Source: Nitrospira sp.
GTDB lineage: Bacteria > Nitrospirota > Nitrospiria > Nitrospirales > Nitrospiraceae
DNA length: 64,000 nucleotides
Direction: 5' to 3'
NCBI GenBank assembly: GCA_018242685.1
Contig: JAFEBM010000020.1
Location: 1 to 64,000, forward strand
The stretch's first letter is position 1, and the number at the start of each line of letters is the position of its first letter. Below the pieces are notes generated by a model, which was not told the origin of the DNA, searched no databases, and saw only the letters and a program-made list of their open reading frames with translations. This document shows, piece after piece, positions 25,783 through 34,757 of the stretch. The position numbers and the translations under genes were made by a program.

Positions 25783-27087
25783 TTAGACCAGGACCCTCAG
25801 TTGCGCGGGCTTGTTACTCCAGGGACATCGTCCCATGGAGATATGCCGCACGAAGTCATCGCGAAAGTATTTCAGTGCCGATTGCAACGGGGCCATCGCA
25901 CCCGGCGCGAGAGCACAGAATGTATGGCCGGGACCGAGCAACTCGGCATGCATGTCCAGCAGCGCCAGATCATCGTCGGTCGCGCGTCCTTCCTCGAAGG
26001 ACTCAAGTATCCGCGCCACCCACGGCAACCCTTCCCGGCAAGGCGTACACCACCCGCAAGATTCGCGGGCAAAAAATTTCTCTAAATTCAGCACGAACCC
26101 CACCGGACAAGTTTGGTCGTCGAGCACGATCATGGTGCCGGTCCCCAGACGGCCGACCTGGGGCGGAATCGAAGAAAAGTCCATGGGGAGATCGAGGTGT
26201 TCCTCGGTCAGAAATGCCGTGGAAGCGCCGCCGGGCAACAAGCCCCGGAAGCTCACTCCATGGAACATCCCGCCGGCGTGCTGTTCCAATAACTCACGCG
26301 CCGTCGTGCCGAGCGGCAGTTCCCACCATCCAGGATGCGTGACGCGACCGCTTATCCCGTAGATTTTCGTGCCGCCGTCATTACTACGACTCAAATTGTG
26401 ATACCAGGCGGAGCCATGGTTCACGATATGAGGAAGGTTGTATAACGTCTCGACGTTCTGCACGATCGTCGGTTGCCCCCACAAGCCGGCGGTCTGTGGA
26501 TAGGGAGGCTTCGCTCGAGGAATCGCTCGTTTACCTTCCAGCGCATTGAGCAACGCCGTTTCCTCTCCACAGATGTAACGGCCCGCGCTGGCATGGAGAT
26601 GGAGGTCAAAGCGAAATGTTGTCCCGGGCAGAGGCTTGCCGAGGTATCCTTCCGCATAGGCCTCCGCAATGGCCTGGGTCAGACGCTGGGCAGACCGATG
26701 ATATTCCCCGCGCAAGAAAATGTAACCGACCTCTGCATCCAAGGCATACCCGGCCATGAGCATGCCTTCGACGAGACCATGAGGATCCCCTTCCATGAGG
26801 ATCCGATCCTTAAAGGTACCCGGTTCCATTTCATCGGCGTTCGCGACGATATACTTCGGCTTCGAAGCATCGGGTCCCATCGGCACAAAGCTCCACTTGT
26901 TCCCTGTCGGGAACCCACCTCCACCTCTGCCCCGCAGTCCCGATTCACCGACCAGCCGTTGCAAATCTTTAGGGCCCATCCCGGCGGCGAGCCCGTGTAG
27001 ACTGCGATAACCACCGTCTTTGACATATTCCCGCAGCAATCGCGGGCTGCCATCTGGATGGATGTACCGAGTGAGTGGACGTTCCAT
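25783..27087 (-). CDS. nuoF: NADH-quinone oxidoreductase subunit F (NADH/FMN-binding)
   Basis: A 434-residue flavoprotein that oxidises NADH. Visible sites are the NADH/FMN loop GLRGRGGGGFPTGNKW, EMEPGTFKDR, AGRYICGEETALLNALEG, and the N3 [4Fe-4S] motif ESCGWCTPCREG with a later Cys in HTFCALAPG. The start ATG 27087 has no Shine-Dalgarno sequence; instead one arm of an interleaved inverted repeat lies directly before it. It forms the NADH dehydrogenase module with nuoE and nuoG. Confidence 0.96.
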   Translation of the reverse strand: MERPLTRYIHPDGSPRLLREYVKDGGYRSLHGLAAGMGPKDLQRLVGESGLRGRGGGGFPTGNKWSFVPMGPDASKPKYIVANADEMEPGTFKDRILMEGDPHGLVEGMLMAGYALDAEVGYIFLRGEYHRSAQRLTQAIAEAYAEGYLGKPLPGTTFRFDLHLHASAGRYICGEETALLNALEGKRAIPRAKPPYPQTAGLWGQPTIVQNVETLYNLPHIVNHGSAWYHNLSRSNDGGTKIYGISGRVTHPGWWELPLGTTARELLEQHAGGMFHGVSFRGLLPGGASTAFLTEEHLDLPMDFSSIPPQVGRLGTGTMIVLDDQTCPVGFVLNLEKFFARESCGWCTPCREGLPWVARILESFEEGRATDDDLALLDMHAELLGPGHTFCALAPGAMAPLQSALKYFRDDFVRHISMGRCPWSNKPAQLRVLV

Positions 27088-27088
27088 A

Positions 27089-27144
27089 TTGAAAATCAGA
27101 TTGAGGTTGAGGTTCAGTAGATTTTCAACTCGGCCTCAACCTCA
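27089..27144 (-). promoter_or_regulatory. Interleaved inverted repeats before nuoF (pseudoknot topology)
   Basis: Two perfect inverted repeats are interleaved. TTGAAAATC (27089-27097) pairs with GATTTTCAA (27120-27128), and TGAGGTTGAGG (27102-27112) pairs with CCTCAACCTCA (27134-27144). In the transcript the order is B', A', B, A, which permits an H-type pseudoknot or two competing hairpins. Arm A ends one base before the nuoF ATG and occupies the place of its ribosome-binding site. Confidence 0.7.
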
Positions 27145-27150
27145 GCCTAC

Positions 27151-27615
27151 TTACTTATATTTCTCCACGATGGTTTCAACTTTCTCAGGCGTGACATTGC
27201 CGTACACATCCTGATCGATCATCATTGCCGGCGCCCGTTCGCAATGTCCCAAGCACGCGATCGGCAAGCAGGTCAGGCGCCCGTCACGCGTCGTCTGTCC
27301 CAGGTCGATGTCATAGTGTTTTTTGATCTGAGCGCGCACCTGTTCGTACCCCATGATCCAACAACTGATACTGTCGCACAGGAAGGCCACATGCCGACCG
27401 ACGGGTTTGCGAAAGATAAGGTTGTAGAACGTCGCGATGCTATCAACATCATCGCCCGTCATACCAAGAAATTGCGCAATATCAAGGAGCGAGTCATCCG
27501 AAATCCACCCACGTCGTCGCTGGACGATCAGCAAGGCATCGATGGCTCCCGCCCGTTTGTCGGGGTAGTGTTTCAGTGCATCTTCAAGCTCGTGGCGTTC
27601 GATGTCAGTCAGCAT
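27151..27615 (-). CDS. nuoE: NADH-quinone oxidoreductase subunit E ([2Fe-2S])
   Basis: A 154-residue thioredoxin-fold ferredoxin carrying cluster N1a. The four ligand cysteines appear as FLCDSISC and later CLPIACLGHC, in the usual C-x4-C ... C-x3-C spacing. N1a is thought to buffer electrons near the flavin of NuoF. The N-terminal helical part (AIDALLIVQRRRGWISDDSLL) is typical. It is separated from nuoF and from nuoCD by structured spacers rather than overlaps. ATG 27615 lacks a clear ribosome-binding site. Confidence 0.95.
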   Translation of the reverse strand: MLTDIERHELEDALKHYPDKRAGAIDALLIVQRRRGWISDDSLLDIAQFLGMTGDDVDSIATFYNLIFRKPVGRHVAFLCDSISCWIMGYEQVRAQIKKHYDIDLGQTTRDGRLTCLPIACLGHCERAPAMMIDQDVYGNVTPEKVETIVEKYK

Positions 27616-27618
27616 GTT

Positions 27619-27685
27619 CGTTACTCGTTAAACGTTATTCGTTAAACACTGGAGTACTCCTGCGGTTAACGGTTCACGAATAACG
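27619..27685 (-). repeat. nuoCD-nuoE intergenic tandem/inverted repeat
   Basis: On the plus strand two 14-base units, CGTTACTCGTTAAA (27619-27632) and CGTTATTCGTTAAA (27633-27646), are followed by a mate. Bases 27633-27645 pair with 27673-27685 (TTCACGAATAACG) at 12 of 13 positions. The loop contains the perfect palindrome GGAGTACTCC (27651-27660). The first unit can compete for the same mate. The spacer sits directly before the nuoE start in the transcript. Confidence 0.75.
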
Positions 27686-27700
27686 CCTTCGCGGCTCACT

Positions 27701-29497
27701 TCATCGATCCACATCAGACAACACGTAGTCCACACTTCCGAGCACGGCTAAGAGGTCCGACAAGAGTTCGCCACGCGCCATGAACGGCACCATCTGAATG
27801 TGAGCGAACGAGGGGGTGCGGATTCTCGTTCGGTACGAGACCTGAGCCCCATCACTCGTCAAGTAATAACTGGTCTGGCCTTTTGACGATTCCGTGGGAA
27901 CTTCCGCCTCGCCGGGTGGAAGCACCGGCCCCCAACTCACCCCTACAAAATGATGGATGAGCGTCTCGATGTCGTGCGTCGTGCGTTCCTTCAGCGGTGG
28001 AGTCGCGAGCGGATCGAGTGACTTATAGGAACCGGACGGCATGGAGTCGAGGCACTGGCGAATAATCCGCAACGACTGGCGCATCTCCAGGACGTGCACC
28101 ACCGCCCGATCATAACAATCTCCGTTTGAAGCGACCGGGACATCAAAGTCGAACTGATCATAGCCCGAGTAAGGACGGACCTTGCGCAAATCCCAGGGCA
28201 AGCCGCAGGCACGCAACATCGGACCGGTGGCGCCCCAGGCGATGGCGTCTTCCAGTGAAAACGCGCCGATCCCGACGGTCCGTTCTTTGAAAATCGGGTT
28301 GTCCATCACGAGGCGTTCGTACTCATCGAGTCGGCTCGGAAACCAATCGACGAACTGATGGACCAGTTTATCCCATCCAATCGGAAGATCCTGCGCGACT
28401 CCGCCGATGCGAAACCAGTTCGGGTGCATACGTCCGCCGCAAATCGCTTCTGTGATCCCATGGATTCGCTCCCGATCGTTGAACATATAAAAGACCGGTG
28501 ACAAGGCGCCGACGTCCTGCGCAAAGGTGCCGTACCAGACGAGATGGCTGGCGAGCCGATAGAATTCCGACATCATGACGCGGATGGTTTGTGCTCGTGT
28601 CGGCACCTCAATGCCCGCCAGCCGTTCGACCGAGAGACAGTACGGCATCTCGTTCAGCGCGCCCTGGAGGTAGTCCACACGATCGGTATAGGGAATGAAC
28701 GTGTGCCACGTCTGCCGTTCGGCGATTTTTTCCTGGGCTCGATGGTGGAACCCGATATCAGGCACGATGTCGATGATTTCCTCACCCGCGAGTTGCGTCA
28801 CGAGCCGGAGGACGCCGTGTGTGCCGGTATGGGCGGGGCCGAGATTGATGAACATATAGTCGAAGTCCGGGTCCTGATGTGTGCGGGATAAGCCCCACTC
28901 TTCCGGCTTGAATTGCAGGGCCTCCTGCGTCATGACGAGCTTCTCCGGCGGGAATTGGAACCGACCCATCTCCGTCCCGCGCGCGGGATGATCCTTGCGA
29001 AGCGGATGCCCCTCCCACCAGGGAGGCATGAGGAGACGTCGAAGAAATGGGTGACCGTCGAATCGAACGCCGAACATGTCATAGACTTCTCGCTCGTACC
29101 AATCGGCGTTCGGCCACAGATCGACGATCGACGGCAGTGAGAGAGCCTCACCGCTGAGCGGCACTTTGATGCGGATCGATTGGTTCCGATCGAATGAAAA
29201 GAGATGATAAAAGACGGTAAAGACACCGATCGGCAATCCTTCATGGTGCCGGCGTAATCGTTCATCCGTCGCACTCAAGTCGAACAGCATGGAAAAAGGA
29301 CGAGGAATTTCAGACCTTAAATAGCGGAGCGTCTCTCGCAGCCGATTCTTCTCGATCCAAATCGTCGGAATCTCGTCCTTTGTGTGTTGCACGGCGGTCA
29401 GAAATCCTTCCGAACCGAAGCGACCCTCGATCTCCGCCGCCACTCCGGTCCGTTCGCCCGTCGAAGTAGCGTTTATGGCCGATGATCGTGGGGTCAT
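27701..29497 (-). CDS. nuoCD: NADH-quinone oxidoreductase subunit C/D fusion
   Basis: A 598-residue fusion of the 30 kDa (NuoC) and 49 kDa (NuoD) subunits. The NuoC part (about 1-190) has [19 protein letters not shown] and the LRKDHP ending. The NuoD part starts near LVMTQEALQ and shows [29 protein letters not shown] and [10 protein letters not shown], which line the quinone pocket and cluster N2. The open frame reaches 30082, but ATG 29497 is chosen because it overlaps the nuoB stop by 4 bases and removes a non-homologous region that is nuoB in another frame. Fused nuoCD occurs in E. coli and several other phyla. Confidence 0.95.
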   Translation of the reverse strand: MTPRSSAINATSTGERTGVAAEIEGRFGSEGFLTAVQHTKDEIPTIWIEKNRLRETLRYLRSEIPRPFSMLFDLSATDERLRRHHEGLPIGVFTVFYHLFSFDRNQSIRIKVPLSGEALSLPSIVDLWPNADWYEREVYDMFGVRFDGHPFLRRLLMPPWWEGHPLRKDHPARGTEMGRFQFPPEKLVMTQEALQFKPEEWGLSRTHQDPDFDYMFINLGPAHTGTHGVLRLVTQLAGEEIIDIVPDIGFHHRAQEKIAERQTWHTFIPYTDRVDYLQGALNEMPYCLSVERLAGIEVPTRAQTIRVMMSEFYRLASHLVWYGTFAQDVGALSPVFYMFNDRERIHGITEAICGGRMHPNWFRIGGVAQDLPIGWDKLVHQFVDWFPSRLDEYERLVMDNPIFKERTVGIGAFSLEDAIAWGATGPMLRACGLPWDLRKVRPYSGYDQFDFDVPVASNGDCYDRAVVHVLEMRQSLRIIRQCLDSMPSGSYKSLDPLATPPLKERTTHDIETLIHHFVGVSWGPVLPPGEAEVPTESSKGQTSYYLTSDGAQVSYRTRIRTPSFAHIQMVPFMARGELLSDLLAVLGSVDYVLSDVDR

Positions 29498-30201
29498 GGT
29501 TTCGGATTCAAAGGACCTGCCGGTTGTCCTGCAAAGTGGGGCGAGAGTAGATCGGTTCGAGGTAACACATCGATGGGTGGATAGTCGCGCTGCCGAGTCC
29601 GCTCCTCTCGTTTCGCATCCCGCATCGAGGGCATAATGAGTTTTGGGACCTCTTGCGGACCGAACCACCAGCTCAACGGCCGACGCTCCGATGCGATCTT
29701 GTCCTGTAGGAGCAGAAGGCATTCCATGAAGGCATGCGGTGGCGGGGGGCATCCCGGCATATAAACGTCCACCGGCAGGAATTTGTCGACACCCTGTACG
29801 ACGGAGTAGGCGTCGAACATGCCCCCGGAATTCGAACAGGAGCCCATCGAGATCACCCAGCGCGGCTCCATCATCTGTTCGTACAGCTGCTTGATGACAG
29901 GAGCGACCTTCATAAACACCGTCCCGGACACGACCAACACGTCGGCCTGGCGTGGCGATCCTCGGACAACTTCCGCGCCAAACCGGGCTGCATCGTAGAC
30001 GCTGGTCAGACTCGTCGCCATTTCCACGAAACAGCAAGACAGGCCGAAGTTCAACGGCCAGAGTGAATTCTTTCGCCCCCATGCCAGGAGGTCTTGGAGC
30101 TTGGCGAAGAAGACCGACTGACCGACAACGGAAGTCAGCGAGCCGTCGCCGCCGTCTTTAATGCGCACACCCTCAAGCCTTCCGTTACGCCACCCTGTCA
30201 T
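29494..30201 (-). CDS. nuoB: NADH-quinone oxidoreductase subunit B (N2 cluster)
   Basis: A 235-residue subunit bearing the terminal [4Fe-4S] cluster N2. Ligands are visible as the tandem Cys pair in [10 protein letters not shown], Cys in [11 protein letters not shown] and Cys in [10 protein letters not shown]. Around them are the standard SLWPLNFGL and [18 protein letters not shown] blocks. ATG 30201 is chosen from the longer open frame (to 30324). It lies inside the end of nuoA (17-base overlap) and gives the normal start [11 protein letters not shown]. The C-terminal 60 residues beyond the core are longer than in many NuoB proteins. Confidence 0.95.
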   Translation of the reverse strand: MTGWRNGRLEGVRIKDGGDGSLTSVVGQSVFFAKLQDLLAWGRKNSLWPLNFGLSCCFVEMATSLTSVYDAARFGAEVVRGSPRQADVLVVSGTVFMKVAPVIKQLYEQMMEPRWVISMGSCSNSGGMFDAYSVVQGVDKFLPVDVYMPGCPPPPHAFMECLLLLQDKIASERRPLSWWFGPQEVPKLIMPSMRDAKREERTRQRDYPPIDVLPRTDLLSPHFAGQPAGPLNPKP

Positions 30202-30649
30202 CGCGCCGCTCCCTGATCGTTGCCTTACGAAGGTGATGGACAGGCGGCCGTTGATACTGCGCATTCCAGTCCAGCGCTCCGGTGATCCATAAATAGGCGA
30301 GGGCTGCCAAAAGAATCGCGACAAAGATCGTCACTTCAACAAAACCAAGCCAGCCGGTTTCCGGCACAGCTATCGCCCAGGCATACAGAAAAGCCGCCTC
30401 AACATCGAAAATGACGAAGAACATTGCGACCAAGTAGTATTGCACCGGCGGGCGAACGCGAGCGCTGCCGGTCGGCCTAATACCGGATTCATAGGGGATG
30501 ACGGTCGCGCTTTCGGATCGACGTTCGGATTTCTTCCAGTGGCGCTCGCCAAGCAATGCCGGAAGTCCCAACATGACGGCGATCACGAGGCCTACAGCTA
30601 ATCCATAGATGCAGATCTGCCAAATCATCGTCGCGTCGTTGATGGACAT
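30185..30649 (-). CDS. nuoA: NADH-quinone oxidoreductase subunit A
   Basis: A 154-residue, three-helix subunit and first gene of the operon. The family motif [38 protein letters not shown] has the conserved Asp-Val-Glu in helix 2 and the flexible loop lining the quinone chamber. ATG 30649 is followed by an internal ATG at 30628, nearer the first helix; either could be used. An AGGAG lies 13 bases before 30649. The promoter must lie in the 620-base region to the right. Confidence 0.94.
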   Translation of the reverse strand: MSINDATMIWQICIYGLAVGLVIAVMLGLPALLGERHWKKSERRSESATVIPYESGIRPTGSARVRPPVQYYLVAMFFVIFDVEAAFLYAWAIAVPETGWLGFVEVTIFVAILLAALAYLWITGALDWNAQYQRPPVHHLRKATIRERRDDRVA

Positions 30650-31269
30650 GCGCCTATTGTCACTCCTGGCAATCCAAGGGATTATCGCTGGTGAGAATAT
30701 GTTTAAAAACAAGGGAAAAAGTCAGATGCGTTCAGCCTTGATTAATGGCCCTACTCGGTAGACTCTTTCAGCCGTTCTCCAGACAAGGCGATCGCACGTA
30801 GTCGGATTACCGGACCCAACGGACAGACTGCGAAAAACTCCCGCTACCTTTGCTTTGTCCGGCACCTTTGTTTCTTTCCAATAGTCACGCATCACCCCCG
30901 TGAACGGGCAAGAAACCAAACCTGGCCTTCAATCCGCTCAGGGCCGTCGAAGTAAACTTCCGATCGACGAACAGTACGGGGCTTCTGACTTGGATTCTTG
31001 GCCTGCGCGAGGCATTCGGCAGCGTGGCGTGGAACAGGTCCGTCGAACATCGCCACCCGTCAGGTCTTGAGATCACACATCGGCAAAAGAACGATCTGCT
31101 GAGGCCGGTTTGCGCCAGCTTATTTCTGAAATATGAACTACCCCGCTCTGGTATCATGTTGAGGTAGTTATTGCTGAAAAATGAAAGAATGGAAACTTTT
31201 TCTGGAGAGAATGAATTCTATCAGTGCGTCCGGACAACAAATGCGGAGACTATTTTTGCCAACATCCTG
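30650..31269. other. Long noncoding region upstream of the nuo operon
   Basis: This 620-base stretch separates the start of nuoA from the stop of the tRNA nucleotidyltransferase gene, both on the minus strand. Minus-strand frames of 65 and 90 codons (30722-30919 and 30885-31157) match no family I know and have no clear ribosome-binding sites. The nuo promoter or promoters should be here, but no strong sigma-70 pair close to nuoA could be chosen. The first 100 bases beside nuoA are AT-rich (TTTTTCCCTTGTTTTTAAAC on the coding strand). Confidence 0.5.
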
Positions 31270-33918
31270 CTAACCATCCGTTTTCAAGCAGGGAAGCTTC
31301 ATCACTAGATCCCTCTCTTCCGATTCCGTCTTGATCTCACCATTGAGCCTGGTGTCGAGTAGTTGGTCAAGAATCTTCTTGAATTGCGGCCCTGGCTTGA
31401 GTCCCATGGCCTTCAGATCCCTGCCTGTCAGAATCGGCTTCACGTGCTGATAGGTCGTGAGGAAGGCTGAGACCTGCCGTTTGACCGTCTCTCCTTTGCT
31501 CTTCGCCATGAGAATCAACAGCGTTTCATCGGACAGTCCCGACAAAAGATGGTAAACCTCCGCCGGTTTGAGCGATCGTTGTGTCGCGAGGCGACGAATC
31601 ACTTTGTGGCAGCCCACACGGGCCATTTTGAGCCCGGTGGCTTCTTGCTCGGAAAAGGGAAACCGCTTGAGCACGTCCTTCACGGCCCGCTCGGGCAACA
31701 GCTCGAGAAGTCCCATCATGTAGACCAGCCAGACTTCCATCTTCCGATCCAAGTACAGCAGCCGATACCAATCGACGGCTTCCTCAAGCGCAGTCAACAA
31801 CCGGTTCAACCGGTCTGACCAACCCAGCCTCGAATGGATGAACCGAAGCAGGTCGGCTTCCGCCAAGCGTTTGATCGCGAGTTTCGGCCCCCGTTCCCCT
31901 AGCAGCAGTTTTAGTTCCTCCAACAGCCGGTGGCCGGATAATCGCTGAAACAGATTCATCTTGACGGCGCCGGCGATCAACGCCGCCGTATCCTTGCCCA
32001 AACGAAACCCAAACCGGGATTCAAATCGGATTGCTCGAAACACTCTGGTCGGATCTTCAACGAAACTCAGCCCGTGCAAAACGCGGATCATCTTGTCATT
32101 CAGATCCCGTTGCCCACCGTAGAAATCGAGCACATCCCCGAAACCCTTTCCGTTCAACCGGACGGCGAGCGCGTTCATGGTGAAATCTCGACGATAGAGG
32201 TCTTTTTTGATGGAACTTTGCTCCACTGTCGGGAGGGCCGTCGGATATTCGTAATATTCCGTCCTTGCGGTGGCTACATCGAGCCTGAAGCCATCAGGCA
32301 ACAGCAGGATTGCCGTGCCGAATCGCTCATGTACCTTGACCCGCGCATGTAGTACTTCACCGAGCTTTCGCGCGAAGCCGATCCCGTCGCCTTCGACCAC
32401 GAGATCCAAATCCAGATTCTCGATGCCCAACAATAGGTCCCGCACGCAGCCGCCGACGACAAAGAGCGGCACCTCGCAGCGGTCAGCCAAGTGACCTGCG
32501 TCTTCCACCACCGTCACCAGGCGATGCGGTAAGCGGCTCCGCAACAGCCCCTTCACGTTGCGGCGCGGCCCTCCGATCTCAACTTGGGCGTCGCTCGGGC
32601 GCATCGTCCGCATTCGAGCGGCCTTCAGCACATCGTCGTGCAAGGTGCGCAGCAGATCCGTTCTCGTAATGACGCCGATGATCTTCTTCTCTTGGATGAT
32701 CGGCACAAACCGCTGGTTTCGCTCGATCATGGCCGTTTCGATCTCATGAAACGGAGTGTCCGGCTGCGCGATATAGGCGTCGGTCTGCATGATGTCACGC
32801 ACGGCCATCTTGCCGAGCCGATGAAACAAGGCTTTCTGAATCGACTCCCGACTGACGAGCCCGGTGTAATGGTCTTTCTCATCCAGGATCGGAAAGACAT
32901 TCAGCCCATAGGCCGTCATCCGCTGGCCTGCTTCAGTCACGTTGGTATCGACCTCAATCGCTTTGACCGGGCGGGTCATGACATCCTGTGCCAGCAGAGT
33001 CGGGCGATAGTGGGTGGTCAGCAGCCGAACGACCCTCTCCTTGACTTCCGCCAGTGTCTGTCCCTTGACTGTGGCGGCAGCCGCCACTGCGTGGCCTCCT
33101 CCTCCGAATTCCCGTGCGATCCAGCCGACGTCGATCTCCGGCCTTCGGCTTCTCCCGATCACTTCCACTCGGTCAGCCATCATCACCGCCACGAGGACGG
33201 CATCGACCCCTTGCAATTCGGCGAGCCTATGCACCACGCCGGCTGCTTCTCCGCGGCAACGATCAACCGTGCTCGTGGCCACCAATACCTTACGACCTTC
33301 CAGATAATGCACTTCGCTGTGTTCCAAAAAATCATTCAGCAGCGCGACGGCATCAGGATCCAGAGGACGGTGCAGGATCTCCGTCACCATGTTCAGATCC
33401 GCACCGACTGCGGCGAGAAACGCCCCGGCCTCAAAATCCCGACTGGTCGTGGAAGTAAAGGTAAACGACCCGGTCTCTTCATAGAGGCCCAGGGCCATCA
33501 CGGTCGCCTCAAACGGCGTCACGGGAATATGCCGCCGCCGGAGTTGCTCTATCAGAAGCGTCGTCGTCGCACCGACCGATTCGATCACAGACTGTTTCGA
33601 GCGGTCGGTGCGGGATACGTGTGGTTCGAAGTGGTGATCGAATACGACGACTTCGACCGTCGGATTCTCGATGCAGGATTTGAGCGCTCCGATTCGGTCA
33701 GGCTCTTGGGTATCGACCAGCACCAGCCTGGTCACCTTCGAGAGATCGATATCTTTGAGTTTGGTGATGTCAAGATCGTGCACGGCAAGAAAATTACGAA
33801 CTGCCTCCTGCCCCCCGCCCGGCAAGACCAACTTGGCCTCCGGAAAGAGTTTGCGCGCGGCGACCATAGAGGCCAGGCCGTCGAAATCCGCGTGGCTATG
33901 CGTGGCGATGACCTCCAT
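31270..33918 (-). CDS. DHH-CBS-CBS tRNA nucleotidyltransferase (A-adding/CCA-type)
   Basis: An 882-residue four-part enzyme. Residues 1-300 are a DHH/DHHA1 phosphoesterase with THSHADFDGLAS, VFDHHFEPH (about 94) and GGGGHAVAAAA (about 272). Two CBS domains follow (about 313-430). From about 470 there is a class II poly(A)-polymerase/tRNA nucleotidyltransferase head, with VGGCVRDLLLG, NLDLDLVVEGDG (catalytic Asp pair), RRDFTMNALAV and EDPTRVFRAIRFE. This layout is known from A-adding enzymes that finish the tRNA CCA end in bacteria where CC- and A-adding are split. The DHH part may be a nanoRNase or cyclic-dinucleotide hydrolase. A separate CC-adding enzyme would be expected elsewhere in the genome. 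Confidence 0.88.
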   Translation of the reverse strand: MEVIATHSHADFDGLASMVAARKLFPEAKLVLPGGGQEAVRNFLAVHDLDITKLKDIDLSKVTRLVLVDTQEPDRIGALKSCIENPTVEVVVFDHHFEPHVSRTDRSKQSVIESVGATTTLLIEQLRRRHIPVTPFEATVMALGLYEETGSFTFTSTTSRDFEAGAFLAAVGADLNMVTEILHRPLDPDAVALLNDFLEHSEVHYLEGRKVLVATSTVDRCRGEAAGVVHRLAELQGVDAVLVAVMMADRVEVIGRSRRPEIDVGWIAREFGGGGHAVAAAATVKGQTLAEVKERVVRLLTTHYRPTLLAQDVMTRPVKAIEVDTNVTEAGQRMTAYGLNVFPILDEKDHYTGLVSRESIQKALFHRLGKMAVRDIMQTDAYIAQPDTPFHEIETAMIERNQRFVPIIQEKKIIGVITRTDLLRTLHDDVLKAARMRTMRPSDAQVEIGGPRRNVKGLLRSRLPHRLVTVVEDAGHLADRCEVPLFVVGGCVRDLLLGIENLDLDLVVEGDGIGFARKLGEVLHARVKVHERFGTAILLLPDGFRLDVATARTEYYEYPTALPTVEQSSIKKDLYRRDFTMNALAVRLNGKGFGDVLDFYGGQRDLNDKMIRVLHGLSFVEDPTRVFRAIRFESRFGFRLGKDTAALIAGAVKMNLFQRLSGHRLLEELKLLLGERGPKLAIKRLAEADLLRFIHSRLGWSDRLNRLLTALEEAVDWYRLLYLDRKMEVWLVYMMGLLELLPERAVKDVLKRFPFSEQEATGLKMARVGCHKVIRRLATQRSLKPAEVYHLLSGLSDETLLILMAKSKGETVKRQVSAFLTTYQHVKPILTGRDLKAMGLKPGPQFKKILDQLLDTRLNGEIKTESEERDLVMKLPCLKTDG

Positions 33919-34277
33919 GAGGGCATTCTAGCAGGGTCCCGACACATGCGAAATGCTGGATTTATTCTGAGATGAAACGAAAGCGCGCTGCAAAAATGAT
34001 GGGGCTTACGATGAGTATCGCGAGAGCCTCCTTACGATCGAGGGGTCTTATTGCTGATTGAAACGGGCAGTTTCCCGTCGATCGAGCTACCCACAGGTGA
34101 CGATCATCGTGCAGTTTTGCTCAACGAGGTGACGTTTTTTATCCGGACTCAAGGGAAACGCGGCGTTTTCCAGCAACAAATTCAGACTGGGAGTCATCTT
34201 TTCTATCTCTCTTCGATCGGCACGTACTTTGCTGCCCACTTGTACAATTTGCATCATGTTGTACTAGGAGGTGCTCC
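33919..34277. other. Intergenic region, no convincing gene
   Basis: A 359-base divergent region between the tRNA nucleotidyltransferase start and a small secreted-protein gene. A 76-codon plus-strand frame (34051-34281) runs into the downstream start and has no ribosome-binding site or family match; it is not called. AGGAGG at 34267-34272 belongs to the next gene. TTGTACAA (34239-34246) is a short palindrome that might be an operator, but the evidence is thin. Confidence 0.4.
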
Positions 34278-34682
34278 ATGAAGATTCAGCTCATAAAGAT
34301 TCTTCCGGTTGTCCTGGGAGGTCTCGCCGCTCTTTCTTTGGTTCTACCGTCTATGACAGCCGCAAATTCAAAAGACGGGAAAAAACAGAATATCCATTCA
34401 TCGTCAGCCGCAGCTGCAGCAGAGGTGGTGGTCTCAACTCGGAAAGCTATCTCACTCCCTACGGCTGACCCGTCGGACCGTAAACCGGGTTCGGCATGGA
34501 AGACACTCGGCGGAACGATCACGGATATCAAAGGCGATGCCTACACAGTGGAAGACTACGAAGGAAATCAGGTCCAGCTCTATGTAAGCCGGGAAACTAA
34601 ACAATTGCGCGGCAGCAAGAAGGTCGGGGACCGGGTACGCGCAGAAATCACCCACAGCGGTTTCGCCAACTCCATTCAATAA
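34278..34682 (+). CDS. Small exported protein, unknown
   Basis: A 134-residue protein with a signal peptide (hydrophobic segment ILPVVLGGLAALSLVL, cleavage near TAANS). A Ser/Ala-rich linker follows, then a compact C-terminal domain of about 70 residues (GGTITDIKGDAYTVEDYEG ... VGDRVRAEITHSG) with an OB/SH3-like strand pattern seen in small periplasmic proteins that modulate binding or redox stability. A strong ribosome-binding site (AGGAGG) precedes ATG 34278. A G/C-rich terminator follows. Function unknown. Confidence 0.75.
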   Translation: MKIQLIKILPVVLGGLAALSLVLPSMTAANSKDGKKQNIHSSSAAAAAEVVVSTRKAISLPTADPSDRKPGSAWKTLGGTITDIKGDAYTVEDYEGNQVQLYVSRETKQLRGSKKVGDRVRAEITHSGFANSIQ

Positions 34683-34703
34683 TCAGTATGCATCCATTCT
34701 CCA

Positions 34704-34734
34704 GTGGGCCGGCAGGACTTTCAGGCCGGCCCAC
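34704..34734. terminator. Bidirectional terminator hairpin
   Basis: GTGGGCCGGC (34704-34713) and GCCGGCCCAC (34725-34734) are exact complements around an 11-base loop, located between two convergent genes. A short T-containing stretch (ACTTTCCACCTT) follows on the plus side. It is the only clear terminator between convergent genes in the window. Confidence 0.75.
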
Positions 34735-34757
34735 ACTTTCCACCTTGGATTGCCCTC

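Noticed and set aside
25113..26342. 409-codon plus-strand frame over nuoF and nuoG
   Set aside because: Antisense shadow of two complex I genes with clear motifs.
30722..31157. Two minus-strand frames upstream of nuoA
   Set aside because: Unusual composition, no ribosome-binding site and no family match; more likely noncoding.
32584..33975. 463-codon plus-strand frame inside the tRNA nucleotidyltransferase gene
   Set aside because: Shadow of the intact, motif-bearing minus-strand gene; His/Arg-rich composition is typical of antisense frames.
34051..34281. 76-codon frame before the small secreted protein
   Set aside because: No ribosome-binding site, ends inside the next gene start, no recognised family.
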